Shown piece by piece: positions 22,545 to 34,892 of a DNA stretch of 64,000 bases. The notes under the pieces are model-generated. The model did not search any database and was not told where the DNA came from. It was given only the letters and a program-made list of their open reading frames with translations. Positions within the stretch are counted from its first letter, which is position 1, and every line of letters begins with the position of its first letter. The stretch is from Chaenocephalus aceratus (lineage: Eukaryota > Chordata > Actinopteri > Perciformes > Channichthyidae): contig CM043788.1 in the NCBI GenBank assembly GCA_023974075.1, positions 17,135,928 through 17,199,927 of the forward strand. The letters are read 5' to 3'. The position numbers were made by a program, and so were the translations under genes.

Positions 22545-24919
22545 ATGGGCCCAGCAGATCCTTTTGAGCAGGAATTATTGGATTTTACTTTTTCTTTGGC
22601 TACCTGCTCTGATCAATGGATAGGAGCAGTCAGGGTTCAGCAGCGAGATGCTGCTCTGGCAGAAGCAGTCCACCTTACACTGAGGAATCAAAGTTTGGTG
22701 AAATTCTTACCTGCCAAGCTTTTGGATTACCTCACAATTTGTTTTCCCAGTCCTGACAGACCCAGGTCTCCCAACTCCTGTTTTGACACCACACGCATCG
22801 GTGTGGTCCGTCTGGCGTCAGCCCCTGCTTCTCACCCAGTGTTTGCTACTGTCCAGGAGCCATTCGCTGGTACTCGTCTGGCCTTTGGAGGTCCACGGAG
22901 CCTCCAAACGGCTCCTAAAGGAAGGGGTCGCAAAGCCAGGTTGGCAGCACGAGCCCAAAGAGCCAGGGTTCCAGAACCAGTTCAGCCCCCAGCAGCCATG
23001 GTTACGGACCCAGTTCTGGCCCCAGCAGCCATGGTTCCGTGCCCCAGTACCATCCCACATAGCCATGGTACTGTGCTCCAGTACCACCCCACACAGCCAT
23101 GGATCCGTGTTCCGGTTCCCTGCCCAGCAGCCATGGTTCCGGCTCCAGTGCCGGTCCCAGCAGCCATGGTCCCTGCTCCGGAACCGGACTTTACAGCCAT
23201 GGTTCCGGCCCTGGTTCCGGCCTTAGCAACCATGGTTACAGCCCCAGTTCTGGCCCCAGCAGCCATGGTTCCGGCCCCAGTCCTGGTCCCAGCTGCCATA
23301 GTCCCTACTCAATTCCTTTCTCAAGTCCTTTCTCAAGTCCCTCCTCTAGTCACTTCCCTAGTCCCATCTCCAGTTCCCTCTCGAGTCCTCTCTCCAGTCA
23401 CCTCTCAAGTTCCATCTCTAGTCCCGCCTCTAGTCAATTCCCTAGTCCCATCTCTAGTCCCTCCTCTAGTCACTTCTCGAGTCCCCTCTCCAGTCCACTC
23501 TCGAGTTCCCTCCTCGAGTCCCTCCTCTAGTCCCTCCTTTAGTCCCTCCTCGAGTCCCCTCTCTAGTTCCCCTCTCGAGTCCCTCCTCTAGGCCCTCCTC
23601 TAGTCTCTCCTCTAGTCCCCTCTCGAGTTCCCTCCTTTAATCCCTCCTCTAGTCCCTCCTCGAGTCCCCTCTCTAGTTCCCCTCTCGAGTCTCCTCTCGA
23701 GTTTCGTTCTCTAGTTCCTCCTCTGGTCCCTCCTCTAGTCCCCTCTGTAGTCCCTTCCCTAGTCCCTCCTCAGGTCACTTTCCTAGTCCCTTCTCTAGTC
23801 CCATCTCAAGTCCCTACTGAAGTGCTGTTGGAGGTCCCGCAGACTACTCTTCTGCCGGGGGTCCTGCCAACCCCAGGTCCTGTGCCGTTGGCGGTCCCGC
23901 AGACTACTCTTCTGCCGGGGGTCCTGCCAACCCCATGTCCTGTGCCGTTGGAGGTCCCGCAGACTGCTCTTCTGCCGGGGGTCCTGCCAACTCCATGTCC
24001 TGTCCCGTTGGGGGTCCCGCCGACTGCTCTCCTGCCGGGGGTCCTGCCAACCCTTTGTCCTGTGCCGTTGGAGGCCCCGCCGACTGCTCTCCTGCCGGGG
24101 GTCCTGCCGGCCCTTTGTCCTGTCCCGTTGGGGGTCCCGCCGTCTGCTCTCCTGCCGGGGGTCCTGCCGGCTCCTTGTCCTGTCTCGTTGGGGGTCCCGC
24201 CGACTGCTCTCCTGCCGGGGGTCCTGCCAACGCTTTGTCCTGTGCTGTTGGAGGCCCCGCCGACTGCTCTCCTGCCGGGGGTCCTGCCGGCCCTTTGTCC
24301 TGTCCCGTTGGGGGTCCCGCCGACTGCTCTCCTGCCGGGGGTCCTGCCAACCCTTTGTCCTGTGCTGTTGGAGGCCCCGCCGACTGCTCTCCTGCCGGGG
24401 GTCCTGCCAATCCCGTGTCCTGGTCCTCTTCCATGGGGGATCCTGCCGAGGCCTGTCCCACCAGCTCCGACACCGGGTCCTGCCCGGCCTCCGGCACTGT
24501 CTCGTCAGCGCCTTCCTGCCCGGCCTGCGGAGCTGTCTGGTCTTCGCCCTCGAGCCCGGCCCCCTGAGTGCAGCGGTCCTCGCCCTCGGGCCCGGCCCCC
24601 TGACTCTTCCTGCCGCTGCCTTCGCCCCTCCATGGTCCCCACCTTGGACTCTGTCTTGCCCCCGGGCCGTCCGCCCGAGACCCCTTCCTGGTCCTCTGCC
24701 TTGCCCCCGGGCCGTCCGCCCGAATCCCCCTTTTTGGACTCTGCCTTACCCCCGGGCCGTCCGCCCGAGACCCCTTCCTGGTCCTCTGCCTTGCCCCCGG
24801 GCCGTCCGCCCGAGACCCCTTCCTGGTCCTCTGCTGTGCCCCTGGGCGGTCAGTTCAGTCCCGTCCTCCTGACCCCCTCCTCCCACCCTGGTGGCTTAGT
24901 GATGCCTGGGTGTATTTAA
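22545..24919 (+). pseudogene. proline/valine-rich tandem-repeat ORF of the LTR element, copy 2 (frameshifted)
   Basis: Starts at ATG 22545, 19 bases after the LTR, with the same N-terminus as copy 1 (MGPADPFEQELLDFTFSLAT), a divergent middle (about residues 27-85) and the shared FATVQEPFAGTRLAFGGPRS and KARLAARAQRA blocks. Reading stops at 23591 after a frame change within short CTCTAGTCCC-type repeats. The equivalent of copy 1's 20-residue repeat array is open again in another frame from 23822 to 24919 (LLPGVLPTPCPVPL units). It was therefore one ORF, broken by repeat-length change. Confidence 0.65.
23821..24420. repeat. 60-base coding tandem repeat, copy 2
   Basis: Ten 60-base units with core CTGCCGGGGGTCCTGCCAAC. 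Adjacent units differ by a few substitutions. Preceded at about 23300-23820 by short repeats of CTCTAGTCCCTC type. Confidence 0.95.
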
Positions 24920-25081
24920 GTTCTGGGTTTTCTGTCTCTCTTTGTCGGGTTGTCTTGTGTATTGGCTTGTCCTCGGTGAGTGTTCTGTTCTGTATTTGTC
25001 AGCATAGCCTTGGAATAAAGGAATTATTTTTACGTTAATCTGCATTTGGGTCCTACCTGCTTCACACACCGTAACAGTTGC

Positions 25082-26358
25082 TTCACACAGATAAACTGAA
25101 ATATTGCTGTAGACAGTAAACACGTGTTGACAATTTACAACTAAGCCTCCCCAAACAAAAAGACTGAAGTAAGGCACAAAAAACAACTAACAGAAAGTTA
25201 ATTCATCAGCTGGCTGGCTAAGCTAGTGGCAGACATTGATAAATCAAATCACAGGAAACTGAGCTTCAGCAATATGACAGTTACCGTTATGCATATACAC
25301 TGTATACACTGTATACAGTAATAACAGAATATAGAATACCTGGGAAAATGTGATTTTCTACAGTCCAACAGATGTCTAAGATTTTAAGACAAGAAAATGT
25401 TGTTATATACCGTAGGCAACATTTGGAGTGAACCTACTTGTCTGCGTCCAAAAATCAAACTGCATTAAATGCCATTTTCCTCAGAGCCTACTTACTACCA
25501 ACTTAAAGACTTATTTAGACCATCTGTGTCGAATATTTTTGTATTTATATTAAATTGCTATTTATCCTAAATACTTCATAGGACTCATTTTGTTTTCTGA
25601 AGCTTTGTGCCATAAATCAAGCCTTCATTGCATAGAATAGACATGGCTTATCTAAAATCAATGGTGTCATTATTCTGCAGCCAACATATTGCGCAATCAA
25701 CGTTTACTTTATAATGTAAGTTAAAGCAGAAAACCTTTATTGCCAATTTCAATGGTACAATTGTTCAGAGCTAGAAGTACTGAGAAACCTCTTGATTACC
25801 AACCTAGCTGTTCTCTGATCAGTAATACTGAAGTATGACAGGATAAAACCTGTTTTTTAGCATTCAACGTAAGTGGTAGATTTCTTCTGAATCTTTATCA
25901 ACCATATGTTAAGAATGAAACACAGACCTCCTCTCTCTCTGTGTCGGTTGAGAGGGATGTAATTGTCCCCTTAAATTGATCCTTTCTTTACAAGCTGTCA
26001 ATGAGTATCTCTCAAAATGTAATGTGTGTTTTTACAAAGACCCTGTCAGGGGGGGCTGGAATAATGATACACATTTTAACAGTCAGGCCAAAAAACACCC
26101 ATAAAACATCACTCTGGTGTTTGCTAATAAAAACAGAAAAGGAATGATTTTATCGTATCAACATGTGCATACAAGCAAATTATGGGATTGTCAAAGCTTC
26201 TTTTGGTTCAGAGTCGTAATTATTGTCCTGCAGATGTTTCACTTAAACATCAGCATGCAACTGCATTCATTATTTATATGGACCAACCCCCTATCCCAGT
26301 CTCATATTACTAAGACCACTTTTACAAAGAAATCAATAAGTCAGTGTAATGTTTTGGC
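25082..26358. other. unique AT-rich non-coding sequence
   Basis: No gene, splice-bounded frame or transposon end recognised. Confidence 0.5.
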
Positions 26359-26362
26359 TTAA

Positions 26363-27204
<842 letters not shown>

Positions 27205-27205
<1 letters not shown>

Positions 27206-28557
27206 GATGTTCACAAGTCTTTTTTTGCGAGTCCAAGTCAAGTCTCAAGTCTTTGGTCACGAGTCCAAGTCAAGTCTCAAGTCTTTGTGGGGTGAGACTT
27301 GATCAAGTCTCAAGTCTTTGGTCACGAGTCCAAGTCAAGTCTCAAGTCTTTGTGGGGTGAGACTTGATCAAGTCTCAAGTCTTTGGTCACGAGTCCAAGT
27401 CAAGTCTCAAGTCTCTAAAAAAATAAAAGTCTCATGTCTCTTCTGGTTGTAATAAGCCTTCTATTGTCTGCTGCTATCCAGTCTGTTAAGAATACTGCAC
27501 AGCTATATCTAAGAAATTCAAAGCATTTACTGTGTTATTATCACTCCTATATCTATTAGCATACAGTATCAGTACTGATTAGTTGTTTGTTATATGATCA
27601 CTTTAAACAGGCTATTGCAATGCAATATGAGGAAAAACATCACACTTTAGCTAAATGCAAACAACTTATAAGCAAAACACTTCAGAATCAGAAATCAGTA
27701 TCACACATACTTTATTAATCCCCCGCAGGGAAACTGTTAAAAGTACTTAAAAGCGGGTAGGCTACTGATTAACGTTACCGACCTTTTTTATGTCATGTCA
27801 AGAGTTGGATGTCAACGCCACTCAACTCAAACAAGTGTGACAAGCAATTCACTAATCTTTTCAAATATTCAGTTACAAAGCTAGTAGCAAGCTAAATTAA
27901 CATTACATAGCTGATGCTGAGCTAAACATGTTTGCTAACCGTCCATATGCGTTAATGTGACTGACCTCTCCGGGTGAGTTTTCAAGTGCCTGATGAAATT
28001 CGACGTTGTTGCGCCAGCATCCTTGATTTTGATATTGCAGACTTTGTAGTGTGCGCTCCTTTTGTTGGTGCCGCCGGCGTTTTGTTCGAAATTGTTGTAG
28101 TTGAACCTAATTACAAGCGGTCGCCATTGTGTTACTACGAGGTAGTAACAGAGGCGCGCACGTCTGCGTAATGAGCCCGGCTAAAATAACTGGATGGCCT
28201 ACCTGCCTGTCAGCCTTCCATCTGGGAACAAACTTATCTCGTGCCCTCATTCGTCATGTGCGCGTTCGTGTGTGTTGGAGGAGGCGGGCTCTATAAGGAA
28301 GTAGCAGCCTCTAGCAGATTATCTCCGGTTGTGTATTTTCAAATTCTAGCGATCTCGAGCCGGTTTCTCTCAAATTTACCTACCCCACCTTTAATACGCC
28401 AAAAATAGAAAACACAATGATTGTTCACGAGTCCCAACACACGAGTCCAAGTCGAGTCTGAAGTCTTTTGGTCATGAGTCCAAGTCAAGTCTGAAGTCTC
28501 TGTGTGTGCGACTAAAGTGCGACTCGAGTCCGAGTCGCAGACTCGAGTCCCCATCTC
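27205..28557. mobile_element. probable DNA transposon with CAAGTC/GAGTCC-rich ends
   Basis: Both ends are built of short AAGTCAAGTCTCAAGTCTTT and GAGTCCAAGTC motifs in opposite orientation (left 27205-27420, right 28425-28557, outer GAGATG and CATCTC). The left end contains a 65-base tandem repeat (GGTCACGAGTCC at 27255, 27320, 27385). The interior holds unique sequence and a truncated MITE. Confidence 0.6.
28188..28390. mobile_element. TTAA-target MITE fragment (AGGTGGAGTAGGTA family), right end only
   Basis: Matches the right two thirds of 36444-36742 (GGATGGCCTACCTGCCTGTC, GTGCGCGTTCGTGTGTGTTG, CTCTATAAGGAAGT). It ends TACCTACCCCACCT before TTAA (28391-28394). The left end is missing. Confidence 0.75.
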
Positions 28558-30302
28558 CTTTAAACATTAACAATAGCCTCCAGGAAGAGTTAGAGTACTT
28601 ATCACTTTTCTACAGTAGAAATAAAAAATAACCCCAAAACATAATTTGTACAAGTATTACATTCAACACAGATTTGTATTGATAAACTATGAATCTATAA
28701 AATTAGTGATGTTGTCATATTTTAGTCGTAAACATCGCTGTTTTTTCAGGCTACATAGATAAGCAATGGAATCTGATAGTAACTAGATGTATCCAAAACT
28801 CAAAGTCAATTTGTAAAGAAGTACCAATTGTTTTGAACCTTAAAGCTAAGCAGTAAAGTGGATTGTTTCTCAAGTAATTTGAATAAGAATATATATTAAG
28901 GAAGACAATGACATGAAAAAGGAAGCAAGTAAAGAGACAGATCCTTGAAGCTGCTATCAATACACTTAATGAATGTTTCCTCTAGTATCATTAAAGTGTT
29001 ACAACTGCATATGACGCCTTAAAGTCTCATGGAAAAGGGGAACGTTATTTGGTTGTTGTCTATGATTTAAAATCAAAAGCAGATAATAGCATCTGCCTGT
29101 AGAGTAGACAAGTAGATCCCAGTGTTCTGGTTATATACAAGCTGAACTGGACATCTGCTCACACACACACCAGAAACCCAGCTATTACAGAGTTAATAAT
29201 ATAAGTCAATATTACTTTATGTGAAAAACTGCAATTAGGCCAGTGTGGACAGTCAAAATGCAAAGGCACATACCTATTAGATCATTTTGTCACAGTATCA
29301 CCACATTTATTCACCTTATGATCAGCACACTAGATACAATTCTTGCCACCATGATGTATAATCCCATGTGTTTTGCATCTGCCTGACTTAAAATGTACTG
29401 TTTCTGAAATTGGACTTCCTGATCCACCTGTGCCTGAAGAAACACACCCCCACCAATGCAGCCCCTTGCATAACACAGGGCTAATTTCACTCTAAATGCT
29501 AACTGGCTACATTTAGCATTTTGGGTATATTTTCACAAAGATCTCTTTTCACATTTGAATGCTAAAACAATACGAAAATGCCAATATATCTTCAGGCATA
29601 ACCCAAACACTGTCCGTACAGACCACAGTAGGTCACCATGTTCCATGCTCATTGTGGACAAAGAGGTAAAACAGCTTATTATAGACAAAGTCTGAGATCC
29701 AGCTGTGTCTCTGCTCACACTTCTCGTGCTCCATCCGCCTGGAATACTCCATCACTATGGGATTTGCCACAACCATGACCTCATTGTTATACTTTACGAA
29801 TTATGCAACAATATGGATTTAATGAAACATGTTTGTCATGTGTTAGCCTATTTTCTGCGACATATCCCAAAGCACTGCCTGTACATCATTAAGGAAGCTC
29901 TTGGCCTCCATTCATTCAATACAGTTTGAAAATGTACTTCCTTGAAACTTGATTGATAAAGCTAATCAATCAAACAAACAATATGTTCCTTTCAAACACA
30001 CGCGCACACACACACACACACACACACATTCACACACACTGGGCCTGTTGAGTTTGATACAGCTCAGAAATCAATACATCAATACTGAACAGGAAACAGT
30101 TATTGGCTCAGGGCAGCAGACAGACAGCTGTCACACTGACAACATCAACACTCTGGATCCTGGTTTAAAATTAACTAACTCAATAACCCTGTTTTGAGAG
30201 TAGCCTACATTATAAGACTGCTGCAATATAAGTAACACATTTCTCACATATATGCATATAAGCAATGTAACACCACTTATATCACGGGTAGTTGCAGTGG
30301 AT
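28558..30302. other. unique non-coding sequence
   Basis: No gene recognised. A short AC/GC microsatellite lies at 30000-30039. Confidence 0.5.
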
Positions 30303-30850
30303 TACCTCTCTGTCCCTGACTAGTGTTGTGTAAATCGGTGACAGCAGTCCCCTCTCCATCCTTTTCCAGACACGTCGACAATATCCTCCAGGAGCATCAC
30401 CGGTATCCTAAAATTAACCATCCGTCATAAATCCACGATTAGATCCCGGTTCCATCCGCCAGTATCCCCGGTTACCAGCCGGCTCTGGAGTCACTGTCAG
30501 AGGGATGCTGCAGCTGCGCTCCGACGCACCGCCGATGCTCCCGTTTCAGCTCATTGGTCGGTAGCAGAGAGGGACTCCCCCCCTCGCCGCGACCCAATAA
30601 ACGACAGACAGAAATTTCACGCGTCAGATGTCCCCCTGCCCAAGCGGTGCGGTGGACCCAAACATCAAAGGAAAAAGCCTCGTGATGCACGGGCGGGGGG
30701 CATGCATTGGTTTTGGCGCACAGTCTCGTGAGTGATGAGTCTGTGGAATTAAAGGTGTTACAGTAGCAGGGACAGGAGAGGGGTCTGAGGGGGGGACACG
30801 GCCCGATGTAAACAGACAGGGAGATCCCATCAGGTATACGTCACACAGGT
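30303..30850 (-). promoter_or_regulatory. possible CpG-rich promoter / first exon region
   Basis: GC- and CpG-rich block in AT-rich surroundings, with CCAAT-type motifs (ATTGG near 30554 and 30705, CCAAT near 30593). On the minus strand a donor-like GAGAG-gtaatc lies at 30306/30305, which would end a 5' untranslated exon. It could head the unrecognised minus-strand gene suggested by 12353-12405 and 6414-6481. Conjectural. Confidence 0.28.
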
Positions 30851-31745
30851 GGGGAGGAGGCTAATGATAATACTTGTAAATTATCAAAGGACACACTTGG
30901 GTCATGTCCTTTGTGTTTGTGGGAATTACAGTAGGAGAGTTCTCAGGCTACAATTATACAAAAGGACCCATGGTGGAGAGCAACAAGTCCTCCAACTACG
31001 ACCTAATCGGTCGATTGTTCAATCAAGACCTATAATCACGTTTTAAAGTTTTCGACCTCTAGTGCTCCCGTTGAATACAAACGCTCCGGAGGGTCGTATA
31101 TCCACGAATAACCCTCTCTGGAAAATCCTAAATTGTAGGATAGTTTGTCCATTAAAATGCTTTTTGATTAGATTTCTAGTGGGCTGTTTTATATCTAAAA
31201 ACAGCAAATAGAACATTGTGCAAGAAGATATAAATAAGGCTAAACTTACTATTCTGTAGTTATCTGTCTTTTTGTATATAACCCATTGAAAGCAAAGAAA
31301 AGCTAAAGCAGATGGTGTAATTACTTTTTTTGGTGTACATAGAATAACAGAATAATTTACATCTTCTGATGACCATTTACATCTTCTTATACTTTCTGCA
31401 CCATAGTAGGCTATACATTTTTAATCTATCGGACATTCACAGAGAGACTTTAAATGTGTACGGTCTGTTTCCCTGAAGGATATGCACATTTATAAATCTG
31501 TATATTGTTTTAATCACATCATTCTTGATTTGTTTCTTGTATTTTTTTTGTTTTGTTTCATCACTCCCCAGTTGTCCCACACAGCAGATGAACCAGTGCC
31601 AACTATTGCTTTTATGTCACTTAGTGGCCAAATGCTGAACTACACCCCTTTGTTTTTCTTCATCCATTGTCACTTTTTGTCATGCAAAGTGCAAGGTTAC
31701 AAGTAGTCTCAATGTGTTTTCAATGTGTAAGGATTGCATCTGATC
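30851..31745. other. unique non-coding sequence
   Basis: AT-rich. No coding or transposon signature recognised. Confidence 0.45.
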
Positions 31746-31753
31746 CATCATAG

Positions 31754-31860
31754 CAGGGGCGGACTGGCCATTGGGAATACCGGGAGTTTTCCTGGTGGGC
31801 CAGTACCAAGTTAGGCCGGTCGAGTTTCCCGGGCTGATTTTTAGCCCCAGTCCGCCCCTG
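31754..31860. mobile_element. 107-base hAT-type mini-MITE
   Basis: Begins CAGGGGCGGACTGGCC and ends CCAGTCCGCCCCTG, with a perfect 8-base duplication CATCATAG (31746-31753, 31861-31868). Very short for a hAT derivative, with GGGCC-rich internal palindromes. Confidence 0.9.
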
Positions 31861-32483
31861 CATCATAGTACACAAACACTGTGCAAGGTCTAATCAGTGG
31901 CCACACCGCCTTTTGATTTCTGAACCTACTTAGTGTAAACAATGTAAGGATATTTACAGAGAACAAAAAGTGCTTTTAAAAAAAAGAAAGAGTACGAATT
32001 ATCACTTTTCATTTAGTCTCTGAGAGCCATCACTTGTGACTCACCCAAAGAGTGTCAGGTTCTGTATCAGAGACTTTGTAAGCAGGCAACCAAGAAGGAG
32101 TTACAAAAATGGCCGACAACACAGAAAAAACGCAAATACAGCAAGGCGAAACGCTAAAACTGACAAAGGTCAAGGTTCCCAAACAAGAGTTAATCTGGGG
32201 TTGGCAGAGATGGGGGGAATACTGGAAAATAAAGTGTTCCTTTCCTTTAAAAGGTGGGATGTTTAGACTGATATCAATTGCATACCTGTTAGCTTAGCTT
32301 AGCATAAAGACCTGAAGTAGGCTAAAGCTGCCTGGGTCTGCTTCAAAGTTCACTGATTAACACAAATCTATGCCTTTTTTAATCTGTAAATAATCAGAAA
32401 TGTAACAAAAATTGATTTTATTGGTGAATGGTCATAGCTGTAAGTGGACAGGCAGCTACAGACTATAGGCTATCAGGTATATA

Positions 32484-32674
32484 ATTACATGTCACTTGTT
32501 AGACGCTTTTATCCAAAGCGACTTACATACTCAATACTGTGGACAATCCCCACAGGAGCAATTTGGAGTGAAGTATATTGCCCAGAGACACAACGACATG
32601 CTGACTGCAGTGGGGTTTGAACCTGTGCTCCCCTGATCCGAACACCAACACGCTAATCCACTGCGCCACAGCCT
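32484..32674 (+). repeat. tRNA-like SINE-type dispersed repeat, copy 2
   Basis: Same order of blocks as the copy at 6050-6238 (ATCCAAAGCGACTTACATAC, CAATACTGTGGA, ACGACATGCTGACTGCAGTG, CTGCGCCACAG), with scattered substitutions and a short internal difference. Confidence 0.65.
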
Positions 32675-32865
32675 CCCTATTTAATACTAATATTAATACT
32701 ACCGGTAATGCTAATATTTTAAAGGAGTGTGAGTTTACCCCTTGCATGAATCATATAGTGACTGACATTGCCTTTATTCATATTTGATTACTTTGTAAAT
32801 ACTCCTTTCCTGCTGTGTTTGTTTGAATTTGTCATAATTGTGCGTGAGCTGCCGGCTGATGTCAG

Positions 32866-33010
32866 GACATTTCCGCTGACTGTTAATATTACATCATTCC
32901 TGCACAGAGATGATGGAGAGCTCAAAACCTTCATCACTGGAGGATACACCCAGCCTGTCACCAGCCTGCCACTCATATTCATCACTACCTCCATCCTGTT
33001 GGCCAAAAGG
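32866..33010 (+). CDS. candidate coding exon of an unrecognised gene
   Basis: Plus strand, between a possible acceptor (gctgatgtcag) and a good donor (AAAAG-gtgggt). Only one frame is open, reading TFPLTVNITSFLHRDDGELK and then TFITGGYTQPVTSLPLIF. It ends in phase 2. A possible terminal exon at 34584-34800 would add a few residues and a stop, with AATAAA at about 34782. I cannot name the protein, and the acceptor lacks a strong pyrimidine tract. Confidence 0.25.
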
Positions 33011-33569
33011 TGGGTCCGTCATCACACATGGTATACATTTCCAAAAAAGGGTATTTTAAAGTTTACTTTTGAATTGTGTCTGTTGAGTCACTGTTAAATG
33101 ATGATGGTGATTGAAGCTGCTGTTCTTCATGATGGCAATGCCCATGAGGGTCCAATGACGAGCAATTATAAAGTATACAACCCTAAACATTACATTTTTT
33201 TATTTCTGACTTCTGTCTTCTGACGTTACCAAAGTAACAAAGCAAACGCTTAAACCTTATTTCTCCAGGTAACAATCTGTCATTTAATTTACAGATAAAA
33301 ACTATTACTCTCTACCTATAAAGAAAAAAACCTCCAGCAGTTCCTGTTTTCCAGCATGACAATGGAGGGTCGTGGTTGGTGAATATATTGTGGGAGTTTA
33401 ATGAGGGAATAGGGAACAGGTGAGGCTCAAAAGACGAGAGGACCTTAGTGCTGGGGCATGGTGACTGACCGAGTGCAGGAAAGTCAAAGGGCATCTGCTG
33501 GAGAGATGGTGTATGGCAGGGTCCCAAAAATAATTCAGGGATTAGAGAGGAGGCAGACAGGGGAGAGCA

Positions 33570-33800
33570 TCTCAGGTCGATTAAATGGAATCCTTGCGTC
33601 CCTCACTTACGTCGTTTCCCTGCGTTTAGTCCCTCCCACCAGGGAAGCATGGAGAGACGCAAGGAAACCACGAGAAGCAGGGAAATGAGTTTTAAGAGCA
33701 ATGGGACGTCCTTTCTTCCGGAGCGTCACGTGAAGCGACGTCCGTTTGTGATGGGAAACGACGGGAAACGACGCAAGGATTCCATTTAATCGACCTGAGA
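33570..33800. mobile_element. MITE with perfect 31-base terminal inverted repeats
   Basis: Left arm 33570-33600 begins TCTCAGGTCGATTAAATGG. The right arm 33770-33800 is its exact reverse complement (31 of 31 by eye). 231 bases. I could not find a convincing target-site duplication. Confidence 0.8.
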
Positions 33801-34892
33801 AGGACCCAGGGTGGGCAGATGTCACCATAATAAAGCCATCAAAACTATTACTGAAAATGAAGTAAGGAAATATACTACAAGCTAAGTATCATGTATGAAC
33901 TATGATGGGAAAATGCTACATTAAATTGTATTTGACTACAATGCTTCTCATATGACAAAACTAGCAAGAATTCAGCACCACATTTTAATTCTGAACATTA
34001 ACATGTTTGTGCTAAATGTTACTTACGCAATGTTTGCTAAGCTCAATGCTACAATTCAGCAGCCAGCATCAGCATCTTTAGTGGATGAAACGCTAACTGA
34101 AGGGGTGTAAACAAGGTTAGCTAATCTTGTTTAAACTAAGCTAGTAGCATATGCGCTTCCAGTTTTCTCCCCAAGCCCTGGTCACATTTTTCCAGTTAAT
34201 CTCATCTGACTCTGACTAAGGTAGGAAATACACCAACAATTAATTGCAGTATTAATGGGTTTGTTATGTTTTTGGTTTATAAATACGATCCTTGTAGGTC
34301 TTCTGCAGAAATGGTGTTAAAAAATGTACCGTTTGCAGGTCAAGACACTTATTTCTGCAAGAGAATAGTGAACTGAAGTTACTGTAAATGCCATGAGCTA
34401 AGAAAGATTGTTCAAATAAACCTAAGGCTTCTGTAGTAGGTCAGAGTTATCTTTGATGAACCACTCTGTTTTTCTCTCCCTTTCACGGCCAGCTGATTTT
34501 CTCCCATCATTCCAGCTGTCTCTGTAGATGTAACATGTGTGCAGGGCTGGCTGTCTGACCAAGAAAATATCTTCCACAGCACAATAGTCCAAAAACTCAC
34601 ATAATGAGCGAAGAGGGGAAAATAAAGATGAAGAAGAGACTCTCCTCAGGGGGAAAGAGGCGTCTCGGAGATTTCATAAGGCCCGTTCAGACAGATGATG
34701 AGTCAGAAGAAAAACTGAATTCCTCAGATAAAAAACTGCAAAGCTCAAGTCGTCCAATTTATAACCCTTGGATGATGTTTAATAAAAGTTTCTGGTCATA
34801 ATGTATTATTATGGCATTGTTTCAGTTCAGAATCAACTTTTTCCTGCGCCAAGACACATTCTGGAAAGTGCAGCGTCAGAGCTTTTTATGGC

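Larger units (their letters stand above)
22155..25076 (+). mobile_element. non-autonomous LTR retrotransposon, copy 2 (3' LTR lacks its 5' half)
   Basis: The 5' LTR is 22155-22525 (371 bases, TGTTAGGATT...CCGTAACA). The 3' LTR remnant is 24905-25076 (172 bases), by eye identical to 22354-22525. The 5-base duplication GTTGC flanks the whole element (22150-22154, 25077-25081), so both outer ends are intact. The missing part is the first about 199 bases of the 3' LTR plus the polypurine tract. The LTR carries AATAAA near 22462 and a CTGCATTTGGGTCC block. There is no reverse transcriptase. Confidence 0.9.

Noticed and set aside
23904..24567. Overlapping 197- and 210-residue ORFs on both strands over the 60-base repeat
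   Set aside because: Shadows: a stop-free repeat unit divisible by three is open in several frames. Only the frame joined to the conserved N-terminus is meaningful.
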